Shown: one piece after another, positions 8,260 through 16,707 of the stretch
How the letters are laid out: every line of letters begins with the position of its first letter
Position numbering within the stretch: position 1 is the stretch's first letter
Source: Stenotrophomonas sp. 57
GTDB lineage: Bacteria; Pseudomonadota; Gammaproteobacteria; Xanthomonadales; Xanthomonadaceae
Direction of reading: 5' to 3'
Assembly: GCF_030291075.1 (NCBI RefSeq)
Contig: NZ_CP127407.1
Location: 1,424,001-1,488,000 of the forward strand
DNA length: 64,000 bases
Translations under genes and position numbers: made by a program
The notes under the pieces: generated by a model
Seen by the model: the letters and a program-made list of their open reading frames with translations, nothing else
Told to the model about the DNA's origin: nothing
The model's database searches: none

Positions 8260-11200
8260 TCAGCTGGCCCACGGTGGGCTGTAGCGGACTTTCAGCGTGC
8301 GCACGGCCGGGTCGGCGCGCAGCGCCTCCATCAGTTTGGAGTCGATGCGCACCGCGCTCTGCCCGGAGACATCGAGCATGCCGGCCACGCCGCCCTGCGG
8401 GCCCTTCAGCAGCAGGTCCAGGCGCAGGGGGGTGCGCCCGGGGCGATGGCGGTCGAGCAGGGCATTGACGCGCTCCCATACCGGGCGCTGCTGGCGCAGG
8501 TCCAAGCGCAGCGACAGCCGGGTGGCGTAGTTGGCGCAGACTTCGTCGAAGTCCCAGCACTGGCGGATGCGCAGTGCGTAGCCGCCGTTGAACTCGTCCT
8601 CGCGCAGGCCGCCCTTGACCACCAGGATGCGGTCCTTGGTCATGAGGTGCCCGAACTCGGCCATCGCGTCGGAGAACGCGCTGCACTCGACGCGGCCGCG
8701 CCCATCTTCCAGCTGGATGAAGATCTGGCTCTCGCCCTTGCGGCGCACACCGACCACCTGGCCGGCCAGCACGGTCTGCACTTCCGGGCGCCAGCGCTTT
8801 TCGCCGCCGCCACCGCCACCGCTGTTGGCGCTCCAGATCTTCTCCACCGCGCCCAGGTCGTTGCCGACCAGGTCGCGCACGTCGTCGCGCCAGGGATCGA
8901 ACGGGTGGCCGCTGAGATAGAAGCCCAGCGTGTCGCGCTCGCCGTTCAGGCGCTGCAACAGTGGCCACTCCTCGGCTTCGGGCAGGTCCAGCTGGATCGT
9001 GGTCGCGCTCGGGTCCGGGCCACCGAACAGCGAGTTCTGTCCCGAAGCGCGTTCGCGGGCCATCTGGTCGGTGGCCTTGATCACTTCCGGCAGCTGCAGC
9101 ATCAGCGAGGCACGGTTGCGGCCGAGCTCGTCCAGCGCACCACAGTTGATCATCGCTTCCAGCGTGCGCCGGTTGAGCTTGGCCGAGCCGACGCGGGTGC
9201 AGAAGTCGAGCAGGTCCTTGAACGGGCCGCCCTTCAGCCGCTCCTCGACCACCGCCTCGCAGGCACCCTGGCCGACGCCCTTGATCGCACCGAGGCCGTA
9301 CTGGATGGTGTCCGGGGTGACCGCTTCGAACATGAAGGCCGACTGGTTCACCTTGGGCGGCAGTACGGTCAGGCCAAGGTTGCGCACCTCGTCGAGGAAG
9401 CCGACCACCTTGTCGGTGTTGTCCAGGTCGGACGACAGCGTGGCCGCCATGAACTCGGCCGGGTAATGGCGCTTCAGCCACGCGGTCTGGTAGCTGACCA
9501 GCGCATAGGCGGCGGCGTGCGACTTGTTGAAGCCGTAGCCGGCGAACTTCTCCATCAGGTCGAAGATCGCATCGGCCTTGGCTTCGTCGACGCCGTCCTT
9601 GGCCGCGCCTTCGCGGAAGATCTCGCGGTGCTTGGCCATTTCGGCCGGCACCTTCTTGCCCATCGCACGGCGCAGCAGGTCGGCGCCGCCCAGCGAGTAG
9701 CCGCCGACGATCTGCGCCATCTGCATCACCTGCTCCTGGTACACCATGATGCCGTAGGTGTCCTTCAGGATCGCTTCGGTGCGCGGATCGGGATAGATGA
9801 TTTCTTCCTGGCCGTGCTTGCGCGCGTTGAAGGAAGGAATCAGGTCCATCGGGCCGGGGCGGTACAGCGACACCAGCGCGATCAGGTCCTCGAAGCGGTC
9901 GGGGCGCGCATCCTTCAGCAGGCGGCGCATGCCCGAAGATTCGAACTGGAACACCGCGCCGGTATTGCCGTTGGCGAAGATGTCCTTGTAGGTGGGCGTG
10001 TCGTCCAGCGGGATCGCGGCGATGTCCACCGGCGGAATGCCGGCGCGCTCATGGCGCTTGTTGATCGCCTTCACCGCCCAGTCGATGATGGTCAGCGTAC
10101 GCAGGCCGAGGAAGTCGAACTTCACCAGGCCCACTTCTTCCACGTCGTTCTTGTCGAACTGGGTGACCGGGTTCTTGCCCAGCCCGTTCTCGTCGTGCTC
10201 GGCGTACAGCGGGCAGAACTCGCTCAGCGGCTCGGGCCCGATCACCACGCCACCGGCATGCTTGCCGGCGTTGCGGGTCAGGTCTTCCAGCTGCAGCGCC
10301 AGGTCGATCAGGTCGCGGACATCGTCCTCGGTCTCGTAGCGCTGGATCAGTTCCGGCGAGGCCATTTCCGAGCTGGGGCCTTCCTTGCCCTTGCCCAGTG
10401 CATCCTTCAGGTGGATGCCCAGGATGTTCGGGATCAGTTTGGAAACACCATCGACCAGGCCGTACGGGAAGCCGAGCACGCGACCGGAGTCGCGCACCAC
10501 CGCCTTGGCGGCCATGGTGCCGTAGGTGATGATCTGGCTGACGCGCTCGCGCCCGTACTTGCGTGCGACGTAGTCGATCACCTCGTCGCGGCGGTCCATG
10601 CAGAAGTCGATGTCGAAGTCGGGCATCGACACGCGTTCCGGGTTCAGGAAGCGCTCGAACAGCAGGTTGTACGGCAACGGGTCCAGATCGGTGATCTTCA
10701 GCGCCCACGCCACCAGCGAACCGGCACCGGAACCACGGCCCGGGCCGATCGGGATGCCCTGATTCTTGCCCCACTGGATGAAGTCGGCCACGATCAGGAA
10801 GTAGCCCGGGAAGCCCATCTTGATGATGGTGTTGAGCTCGAACTCCAGGCGCTCGAAATACTCTTCGCGGGTCTTGCCCGGCGCCAGCGGATTCTTCTCC
10901 AGGCGCTCTTCCAGGCCGTCGCGCGACATCTTCTGGATCCAGGTGTCCAGGGTCTCGTCGTCGGGCACCGGGTAGTTGGGCAGGAAGTAGGTGCCCAGCC
11001 GCATCTCGATGTTGCAGCGCTCGGCCAGCGCCAGCGTGTTGTCGATCGCATCGGGGATGTCGGCGAACAGCGCGCACATCTCCTCGGCCGACTTCAGGTA
11101 CTGCTGGTCGCTGTACTCGCGCGGGCGCTTGGGATCGTCCAGCACGCGGCCGGTGGAAATGCACACGCGCGCTTCGTGCGCGCTGAAATCGGTGGGCGAC

Positions 11201-11850
11201 AGGAAGCGCACATCATTGCTGGCCACCACCGGCAGGCCACGCTGGCCGGCCGCCATCAGCGCGAACTGGTTGAAGGTTTCCTCGCCCTCGCGGCCGGTAC
11301 GGGTCAGTTCCAGGTGCAGGCCGTCGCCGAACACGCGTTGCCAGTCGGCCAGCTGCTGCTCGGCCAGCTCATGCTTGCCGTCCAGCGCCAGGCGCCCGGC
11401 CAGGCTCTGCCGGCCGGCCAGCGCGAACAGGTTGGCGTTGCCGGCCTTCAGCCAGTCCGGATGGATGGCCACACCGCCTTCCGGGCGATGGCCTTCCATC
11501 CAGGCGCGGGTCAGCAGCCGCGACAGGCTCAGGTAGCCCTCGCGGTCGCGGCACAGCAGGGTCATCCGCCACGGGTCCTGGCCTTCCTCGGCGATCAGCA
11601 CGTCGGCGCCGGCGATCGGCTTGATGCCCACGCCTTCGGCCGCCTTGTAGAACTTGACCAGGGCGAACAGGTTGTTGAGGTCGGTCACCGCCAATGCGGG
11701 CAGGCCGAGTTCCACCGAGCGCGACAGCAGGTTGGCCTGCTTGGCCTTCTTCGGGTCCGCCTGGTCCGGCTTGGCCGGCACACGGATGGTGGAGTCCGCC
11801 AGCGAGAACTCGGTGTGGACGTGGAGATGTACGAAGCGGGAGTTGGACAT
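8260..11850 (-). CDS. dnaE: DNA polymerase III subunit alpha
   Basis: This 1196-residue protein is the replicative DNA polymerase catalytic subunit (C-family). The PHP domain opens with FVHLHVHTEFSLADS (residues 7-21). The polymerase active site MPDFDIDFCMDRRDEV, with its catalytic aspartates, lies around residue 410, and GRGSGAGSLVAWALKI and YQEQVMQMAQIVGGYSLGGAD are further palm/fingers signatures. A helix-hairpin-helix region, an OB domain (VLAGQVVGVRRKGESQ...) and a C-terminal tau-binding region follow. A six-glycine stretch just before the OB domain is a flexible linker. It is full length and preceded by rnhB on the same strand. Confidence 0.98.
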   Translation of the reverse strand: MSNSRFVHLHVHTEFSLADSTIRVPAKPDQADPKKAKQANLLSRSVELGLPALAVTDLNNLFALVKFYKAAEGVGIKPIAGADVLIAEEGQDPWRMTLLCRDREGYLSLSRLLTRAWMEGHRPEGGVAIHPDWLKAGNANLFALAGRQSLAGRLALDGKHELAEQQLADWQRVFGDGLHLELTRTGREGEETFNQFALMAAGQRGLPVVASNDVRFLSPTDFSAHEARVCISTGRVLDDPKRPREYSDQQYLKSAEEMCALFADIPDAIDNTLALAERCNIEMRLGTYFLPNYPVPDDETLDTWIQKMSRDGLEERLEKNPLAPGKTREEYFERLEFELNTIIKMGFPGYFLIVADFIQWGKNQGIPIGPGRGSGAGSLVAWALKITDLDPLPYNLLFERFLNPERVSMPDFDIDFCMDRRDEVIDYVARKYGRERVSQIITYGTMAAKAVVRDSGRVLGFPYGLVDGVSKLIPNILGIHLKDALGKGKEGPSSEMASPELIQRYETEDDVRDLIDLALQLEDLTRNAGKHAGGVVIGPEPLSEFCPLYAEHDENGLGKNPVTQFDKNDVEEVGLVKFDFLGLRTLTIIDWAVKAINKRHERAGIPPVDIAAIPLDDTPTYKDIFANGNTGAVFQFESSGMRRLLKDARPDRFEDLIALVSLYRPGPMDLIPSFNARKHGQEEIIYPDPRTEAILKDTYGIMVYQEQVMQMAQIVGGYSLGGADLLRRAMGKKVPAEMAKHREIFREGAAKDGVDEAKADAIFDLMEKFAGYGFNKSHAAAYALVSYQTAWLKRHYPAEFMAATLSSDLDNTDKVVGFLDEVRNLGLTVLPPKVNQSAFMFEAVTPDTIQYGLGAIKGVGQGACEAVVEERLKGGPFKDLLDFCTRVGSAKLNRRTLEAMINCGALDELGRNRASLMLQLPEVIKATDQMARERASGQNSLFGGPDPSATTIQLDLPEAEEWPLLQRLNGERDTLGFYLSGHPFDPWRDDVRDLVGNDLGAVEKIWSANSGGGGGGEKRWRPEVQTVLAGQVVGVRRKGESQIFIQLEDGRGRVECSAFSDAMAEFGHLMTKDRILVVKGGLREDEFNGGYALRIRQCWDFDEVCANYATRLSLRLDLRQQRPVWERVNALLDRHRPGRTPLRLDLLLKGPQGGVAGMLDVSGQSAVRIDSKLMEALRADPAVRTLKVRYSPPWAS

Positions 11851-12018
11851 GCCGGACCAGGTTGGAGCGCGCGGGCCCCGGGTGCTGACGGGGAAATCGT
11901 CGCCGGGGTCGGGAAGCGCTGGAGTGCCCGGTCAGGGTAGCGAGGGCAGGGGGAGGCGACAAGCTCTTGACATGCCCGGGAAGACGGCCGAGTTCAGGCG
12001 TGCTGGAGGCTGCTTTCT

Positions 12019-12075
12019 GTAGAGTCGGGCCCATGCCCGGCTGCTGCGGACAGCCGAGCATGGGCTCGGCTCTAC
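12019..12075. repeat. Paired GTAG-type (SMAG) REP
   Basis: Two inverted units, GTAGAGTCGGGCCCATGCCCGG and its near-complement ending CGGCTCTAC, face each other between the rnhB stop and the dnaE start. Each unit is itself a hairpin, and together they form a long foldback typical of SMAG repeats in S. maltophilia. They could attenuate or stabilise the rnhB transcript. The remaining bases to 11851 hold the presumed dnaE promoter, but no clear boxes were seen. Confidence 0.75.
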
Positions 12076-12088
12076 ACCTCCAGCAGGC

Positions 12089-12751
12089 TCAGGCGATGGC
12101 CGCCACAACCGGCGGCACTTCCAGGCACTCACGCACCGGGGCGAAGCTGCGGCGATGCTCCGGGCATGGGCCGTGCTCGCGCAGCGCGGCCAGGTGAGCC
12201 GGGGTGCCATAGCCCTTGTGCTGCTCGAACCCATACTGCGGGTGGCGGGCGTGCACGTCCTGCATATAGCGATCGCGCGAGACCTTGGCCAGGATCGAAG
12301 CGGCCATGATCGCGCGGTCGATGCCGTCGCCGCCGACCAGCGCCTGCGCCGGCACCACCAGGCCCTTGGGCACCACGTTGCCGTCGATGCGCGCGAAGCC
12401 GGCCACATGGGCCACCGCTGCAACAACATCGCGCATGCCCTGCAGGGTGGCCTGGTAGATGTTCAGGCGGTCGATGGTGTCGGCGTCCACCAGCACGACG
12501 TGCCAGGCCAGAGCGCGTTCGACGATGCGGTCATGCAGCTGCTCGCGGCGGGCCGCGGTGAGTTGCTTGGAATCGTCCAGGCCGTTGATGCGCGGCCGGG
12601 ATGGATCGAACACCACTGCTGCCACCGCCACCGGTCCGGCGAGCGGACCGCGGCCGGCCTCGTCGACGCCGGCGACCAGGCGCTCCGGCTCGACCACCGC
12701 GGCGCCGTCGAACAACGCCAGGCTGGCCGCTGCGGCATGGCGCCGGCTCAT
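12089..12751 (-). CDS. rnhB: Ribonuclease HII
   Basis: This 220-residue protein cleaves the RNA strand of RNA-DNA hybrids and single ribonucleotides in DNA. The catalytic motif [15 protein letters not shown] lies at residues 27-41 (Asp30, Glu31). LDDSKQL, the third acidic residue in [10 protein letters not shown], and [13 protein letters not shown] with [11 protein letters not shown] are all present. The start [10 protein letters not shown] overlaps the lpxB stop (ATGA), so a 45-residue Arg-rich upstream extension was rejected. The lpxB-rnhB-dnaE order is the classical proteobacterial one. Confidence 0.96.
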   Translation of the reverse strand: MSRRHAAAASLALFDGAAVVEPERLVAGVDEAGRGPLAGPVAVAAVVFDPSRPRINGLDDSKQLTAARREQLHDRIVERALAWHVVLVDADTIDRLNIYQATLQGMRDVVAAVAHVAGFARIDGNVVPKGLVVPAQALVGGDGIDRAIMAASILAKVSRDRYMQDVHARHPQYGFEQHKGYGTPAHLAALREHGPCPEHRRSFAPVRECLEVPPVVAAIA

Positions 12752-14007
12752 GCCTGTGCCTGGCCGCGCATCAGCAGCTCGCCCACGGCGTCGGCGGCGC
12801 GTGCGGAGGCGTTGCGGCGCAGGCGCTCGTGCAGGCGCGCGTAGGTGTCCTGCAGGTCGGTCACCCGCTGTGGGTGGTCGAACCATTGCTGGACGGCCGC
12901 GGCCAGCTTGTCCGGTGTGCAGTCGTGCTGCATCAGCTCCGGCGCCAGGTCCTGGCCGGCCAGGATGTTGGGCAGGGCGAAGCGGTCCACCTTGATCAGG
13001 CCCAGCGCCTTGACCAGGCGGTAGGTCAGCTCGTTGACGCGGTAGCCGACCACCATCGGCCGCTTCACCAGCATCGCCTCAAGGGTCGCGGTACCGGAGG
13101 CCAGTACCACCACATCGGCGGCGATCATCGCGTTGCGTGCCTCGCCGTCGAGCACGTGCGAGAACGCCACCGGCAACGCCGAGCGTGACAGCTGCTCTTC
13201 GATCAGGCGCTTGCAGGCCGGGTTGGCCGCAGGCACCACCACATGAAGGCCCGGGATGCGTTCGGAGACCTGCCAGGCGGCTTCGAAGAACGGTTCTCCC
13301 AGGCGCGAGATCTCGCCCAGGCGACTGCCCGGCAGCACCGCCAGCACCTTGGCCGAGGTCGGCAGGCCGAGCGCGGCGCGGGCTTCCTCGCGGTTGCCCT
13401 GCAGCGGAATGTCATCGGCCATCGGGTGGCCGACGAAGCGCGCGTCGATGCCGTGCTTGGCATAGATCGGCGGTTCCATCGGGAACAGGCACAGCACCAG
13501 GTCGGCGCTGCTGCCGATCTTCTCCGCGCGCTTCTCGCGCCAGGCCCAGACCGAGGGGCTGACGTAATGCACGGTGCGCACGCCGCGCTGCTTCAGCCAG
13601 CGCTCGATGCCCAGGTTGAAGTCGGGCGCGTCGATGCCGATGAACACGTCCGGCCGCCACTCCAACGCACGCTGGCGGAAGGCCGAGCGCAGTTTCAGCA
13701 GGCGCGGAAGATGGCGCAGCACCTCGGTCAGGCCCATCACCGCCAGTTCGCTGGCATCGTGCCAGGTCTGGCAGCCGGCGCTGCGCATGGCATCGCCGCC
13801 GATGCCGGCAAATTCGGCATTCGGGAAGCGTGCTTTCAGTTCGCGTACCAGGCCCGCACCGAGCAGATCGCCAGAGGCTTCACCCGCAACAAGGGCGATC
13901 CGCAACGGGCGCTCGCTGAGCACCCGCTGCGCGGGGACGCTGCCGGCCATCGAGGCCAGCGGAATCACGGCGGCGCCGGCCGGCGCCTGGCCGGTCGCGC
14001 TGCTCAT
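12748..14007 (-). CDS. lpxB: Lipid-A-disaccharide synthase
   Basis: This 419-residue glycosyltransferase condenses UDP-2,3-diacylglucosamine with lipid X to form the lipid A disaccharide at the inner face of the inner membrane. It shows [20 protein letters not shown] near the N-terminus, [26 protein letters not shown] and VGHPMADD, all hallmark LpxB segments. [10 protein letters not shown] and [11 protein letters not shown] follow in the nucleotide-binding half. About 30 extra residues precede the usual start, but the ATG overlaps the lpxA stop (ATGA), which favours this longer start. Confidence 0.97.
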   Translation of the reverse strand: MSSATGQAPAGAAVIPLASMAGSVPAQRVLSERPLRIALVAGEASGDLLGAGLVRELKARFPNAEFAGIGGDAMRSAGCQTWHDASELAVMGLTEVLRHLPRLLKLRSAFRQRALEWRPDVFIGIDAPDFNLGIERWLKQRGVRTVHYVSPSVWAWREKRAEKIGSSADLVLCLFPMEPPIYAKHGIDARFVGHPMADDIPLQGNREEARAALGLPTSAKVLAVLPGSRLGEISRLGEPFFEAAWQVSERIPGLHVVVPAANPACKRLIEEQLSRSALPVAFSHVLDGEARNAMIAADVVVLASGTATLEAMLVKRPMVVGYRVNELTYRLVKALGLIKVDRFALPNILAGQDLAPELMQHDCTPDKLAAAVQQWFDHPQRVTDLQDTYARLHERLRRNASARAADAVGELLMRGQAQA

Positions 14008-14795
14008 CGCAGCAAGGGCCTCTCGGCGTGCTCGATGAAGTCCAGCATCGCCTTCACGTCATCACTGTCACGCGCCTGTTCGGTCAGCTGCACCTTGGCT
14101 TCTGCTAGCGGCAGGCCCGCCACATACAGAGTGCGGTAGGCACGCTTGATGGCGGAGATGCGCTCGGCATCGAAGCCGCGGCGCTTCAGGCCTTCGCTGT
14201 TGATGCCGCGCGGGCGGCCCAGCGAATCGGTGCCGACCATGGTGAACGGCGGTACGTCGCCATTGGTCAGCGCGCCCATGCCGAGGAAGGCATGCGCGCC
14301 GATGCGGCAGAACTGGTGGGCGCCGGCGAAGCCGCTGATGATCACGTAGTCGCCCACGGTCACGTGGCCGGCCAGCGTGGTGTTGTTGGAGAACACGCAG
14401 AAGTTGCCGACATGGCAGTCATGCGCCACGTGCGTGTAGGCCAGCATCCAGTTGTCGTTGCCGATGGTGGTGATGCCGCCGCCGCCGCCGGTGCCGCGGT
14501 TCAGGGTGACGAACTCGCGGAACACGTTGCGGTCGCCGATCACCAGTTCGGTACGCTCGCCGGCAAACTTCTTGTCCTGCGGGTCGCCACCGATCGCGGC
14601 GTGACCCACGAAGCGGTTGTCGCGGCCGATCTTCGTCGGGCCGTGGATGCTGCAGTGCGGGCCGACCACTGTGCCGGCACCGATTTCCACATCGGCACCA
14701 ATCAGGGTGAACGCGCCCACCTGGACGTCGTCGGCCAGGCGCGCGGCCGGGTCGATGACGGCGGTCGGGTGGATCCGTGGTGCGTTGTCAGTCAT
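14004..14795 (-). CDS. lpxA: Acyl-ACP--UDP-N-acetylglucosamine O-acyltransferase
   Basis: This 263-residue enzyme carries out the first step of lipid A synthesis. It consists of left-handed beta-helix hexapeptide repeats from [20 protein letters not shown] onward. The catalytic histidine lies in [12 protein letters not shown], and GGDPQDKKF is the typical substrate-binding insertion. The C-terminal helical bundle ([23 protein letters not shown]) is complete. A GGAG ribosome-binding site lies 15 bases or fewer after the fabZ stop, and its own stop overlaps lpxB, so fabZ-lpxA-lpxB are one operon. Confidence 0.98.
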   Translation of the reverse strand: MTDNAPRIHPTAVIDPAARLADDVQVGAFTLIGADVEIGAGTVVGPHCSIHGPTKIGRDNRFVGHAAIGGDPQDKKFAGERTELVIGDRNVFREFVTLNRGTGGGGGITTIGNDNWMLAYTHVAHDCHVGNFCVFSNNTTLAGHVTVGDYVIISGFAGAHQFCRIGAHAFLGMGALTNGDVPPFTMVGTDSLGRPRGINSEGLKRRGFDAERISAIKRAYRTLYVAGLPLAEAKVQLTEQARDSDDVKAMLDFIEHAERPLLR

Positions 14796-14810
14796 TGCTG
14801 TCTCCGTGGA

Positions 14811-15269
14811 TCAGCCCTTGGCGCCGGCACACATGACTTCGGCCGAGGCAACGACTTCACCGTTGACCTTGGCTTCGCCGTAGTACCAGCCCATGTTGCG
14901 GATCAGGCGCTTCATCTGCACATCCAGCATCAGCACGTCGCCGGGGACGACCTGCTTGTTGAAGCGGGCGTTTTCCACCTTGACCATGTAGAACAGCTTG
15001 GACTGCGAGTCGCGGCCGAGCGTCAGCTGGGTCATCACGCCACCGGCCTGCGCCAGCGCTTCGATGATCAGCACGCCGGGCATGATCGGACGGCCCGGGA
15101 AGTGGCCCTGGAAGAACGGCTCATTGATGCTGACGTTCTTCTGCGCCAGGATGCGCTTGGCATCGATGTCGAGTTCAAGCACCCGGTCCACCAGCAGGAA
15201 CGGGTAACGGTGCGGAAGCAGTTCCTGGATCTGGCAGACGTCGATCGGAAGCTGCAGCGTGTCGTTCAT
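14811..15269 (-). CDS. fabZ: 3-hydroxyacyl-ACP dehydratase
   Basis: This 152-residue hot-dog-fold protein dehydrates 3-hydroxyacyl-ACP in fatty-acid elongation. The catalytic His is in [14 protein letters not shown] and the catalytic Glu in [30 protein letters not shown] is diagnostic. The start [11 protein letters not shown] overlaps the lpxD stop (ATGA); the 26-residue upstream extension lies inside lpxD and was rejected. Its place between lpxD and lpxA fits its role in setting the hydroxyacyl-ACP pool shared by lipid A and phospholipid synthesis. Confidence 0.97.
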   Translation of the reverse strand: MNDTLQLPIDVCQIQELLPHRYPFLLVDRVLELDIDAKRILAQKNVSINEPFFQGHFPGRPIMPGVLIIEALAQAGGVMTQLTLGRDSQSKLFYMVKVENARFNKQVVPGDVLMLDVQMKRLIRNMGWYYGEAKVNGEVVASAEVMCAGAKG

Positions 15270-16288
15270 TCTTTCTCCTTGCCAGCAGCCAGGACGCGGC
15301 GTGCCAATGCGTCCAGCTGCTTGAAGCGCGCGGCGTTCTTGCGCCACGTGCGGTTGTCGGTCAACGGGGTGCCGGACGAGTACTCGCCCGGCTCATGGAT
15401 GGAATTGCGGACCACGGACTTGCCGGTGATCACGACCTTGTCGCAGATCTCGAGGTGGCCGACCACGCCGACATGGCCGCCGAGCAGGCAGTAGCGGCCG
15501 ATTTTGGCGCTGCCGGCAATGCCGGTGCAGCCGGCGATGGCCGAGTGCGCGCCGATCTGCACGTTGTGCGCGATCTGCACCAGGTTGTCCAGGCGCACGT
15601 CTTCGTCCAGCACGGTGTCTTCCAGGGCACCACGGTCGACGCAGGTGTTGGCGCCGATCTCGCAGTCGTCGCCGATGCGCACGCCGCCGAGCTGCGGCAC
15701 CTTGATCCACTTGCCGGCGTCCATTGCCAGGCCGAAGCCATCGGCACCGAGTACGGCACCGGGGTGGACGCGCACGCGCTTGCCGAGCGTGACCCGGGTA
15801 ACCAGGGTGACCCGGGCGATCAGCTCGCAGCCGTTGTCCAGGTTGCAGTCCTCGCCGATCACGCTGCCGGCGCCGATGATGCAGTTCTCGCCGACCACGC
15901 TGCGCGCGCCGATGGAGACGAAGGGACCGATATGGGCGCTGGCCGCGACCCGGGCGCTGGGATCGATGACGGCGCTGGGGTGGATGCCCGGCGGGCGCGT
16001 CGGTGCGATGTCGAACAGCGCGGCGATCTTGGCGAACGTGGTGTACGGGTCCTTGGCAACGAGCGCGGCGCCGGGGGCGGCTTCGGCGTCGTCGGCACGC
16101 AGGACCACCAGCGAGGCCTGGCTGTCGGCCAGCTGGGCGCGGTAGCGCGGGTTGGCGAGGAAGGTCAGCTGGCCAGGACCGGCATGGGCGAGGGTGGCCA
16201 CGCCATGGATGGCGGTGGCGGGGTCGCCATGGACCTGCAGGCCGAACTGCTCGGCGAGTTGCTGGGCGGTGTAGGTGGGAGTATTCAC
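15266..16288 (-). CDS. lpxD: UDP-3-O-(3-hydroxyacyl)glucosamine N-acyltransferase
   Basis: This 340-residue third-step lipid A enzyme has a uridine-binding N-terminal domain (LAEQFGLQVHGDPATAIHGVATLAHAGPGQLTFL, in part) followed by hexapeptide repeats. The catalytic His lies in VQIAHNVQIG, and NTCVDRGALEDTVLDEDVRLDN is a strong LpxD signature. The start codon is GTG, preceded by no clear Shine-Dalgarno. A small ORF upstream (16285-16572) ends in a GTGA overlap with this start, but its sequence is not protein-like. Confidence 0.96.
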   Translation of the reverse strand: MNTPTYTAQQLAEQFGLQVHGDPATAIHGVATLAHAGPGQLTFLANPRYRAQLADSQASLVVLRADDAEAAPGAALVAKDPYTTFAKIAALFDIAPTRPPGIHPSAVIDPSARVAASAHIGPFVSIGARSVVGENCIIGAGSVIGEDCNLDNGCELIARVTLVTRVTLGKRVRVHPGAVLGADGFGLAMDAGKWIKVPQLGGVRIGDDCEIGANTCVDRGALEDTVLDEDVRLDNLVQIAHNVQIGAHSAIAGCTGIAGSAKIGRYCLLGGHVGVVGHLEICDKVVITGKSVVRNSIHEPGEYSSGTPLTDNRTWRKNAARFKQLDALARRVLAAGKEKE

Positions 16289-16386
16289 GGCGGGAGTTTA
16301 ACGTGAGACGCCATTTCGGTCATGCGGGGGGGCATGCAGCCAACGGCAGGGCCACTCGCGGCCGGCAGAGCCAGTGTCATGGGCTG

Positions 16387-16500
16387 GGTCGGACGGGGCG
16401 GGGCTGCGGGGGGCGGCGCAAGTACGTCCATGTAGCCTTGGTCGCCGCATCCATGCGGCTCACACCCCCGCAGCCCCGCCCCGTCCGACCTCCGACGGCG
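16387..16500. repeat. Perfect 26-bp GC-rich inverted repeat between bamA and lpxD
   Basis: Bases 16387-16412 are the exact reverse complement of 16475-16500, a 26-bp all-GC-rich stem with a 62-base loop. It lies in a 419-base gene-free stretch (16289-16707). There is no skp/ompH gene here, which in enterobacteria lies between bamA and lpxD. The rest of the stretch holds the bamA terminator and a further GCCCCCCTT/AAGGGGGGC hairpin at 16622-16643. Confidence 0.8.
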
Positions 16501-16570
16501 TGGCGCGAGTGCCAGCCACGGAAAAACAGAAAAGATCAAAAGCAGAGCGGGCGTTTCCGGCATCCGGGCC

Positions 16571-16598
16571 AAACGAAAACGCCGGGCAGAGCCCGGCG
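16571..16598 (-). terminator. Rho-independent terminator after bamA
   Basis: On the minus strand CGCCGGGC-TCT-GCCCGGCG is followed by TTTTCGTTT. It lies about 110 bases beyond the bamA stop and separates the rseP-bamA unit from lpxD. Confidence 0.7.
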
Positions 16599-16707
16599 CT
16601 TCGCATCCCGTCTGGTGGAGAGCCCCCCTTTGTTAAGGGGGGCGCGCCAGCGGCGCGGGGGATAGGAGGGATGCGCGTGCAGTTCTGGCGAACCGCCACG
16701 CGGTTCG

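Noticed and set aside
7546..11940. Very long plus-strand open frame (over 1400 codons) opposite dnaE
   Set aside because: It is the antisense shadow of dnaE in GC-rich DNA. Its translation is low-complexity Gln/His/Val/Ala-rich and matches no family.
16285..16572. 95-codon ORF ending in a GTGA overlap with lpxD
   Set aside because: The overlap looks like coupling, but the frame runs through the 26-bp GC inverted repeat and its product is Pro/Arg low-complexity without a recognisable domain. It is most likely chance, and it is not Skp.
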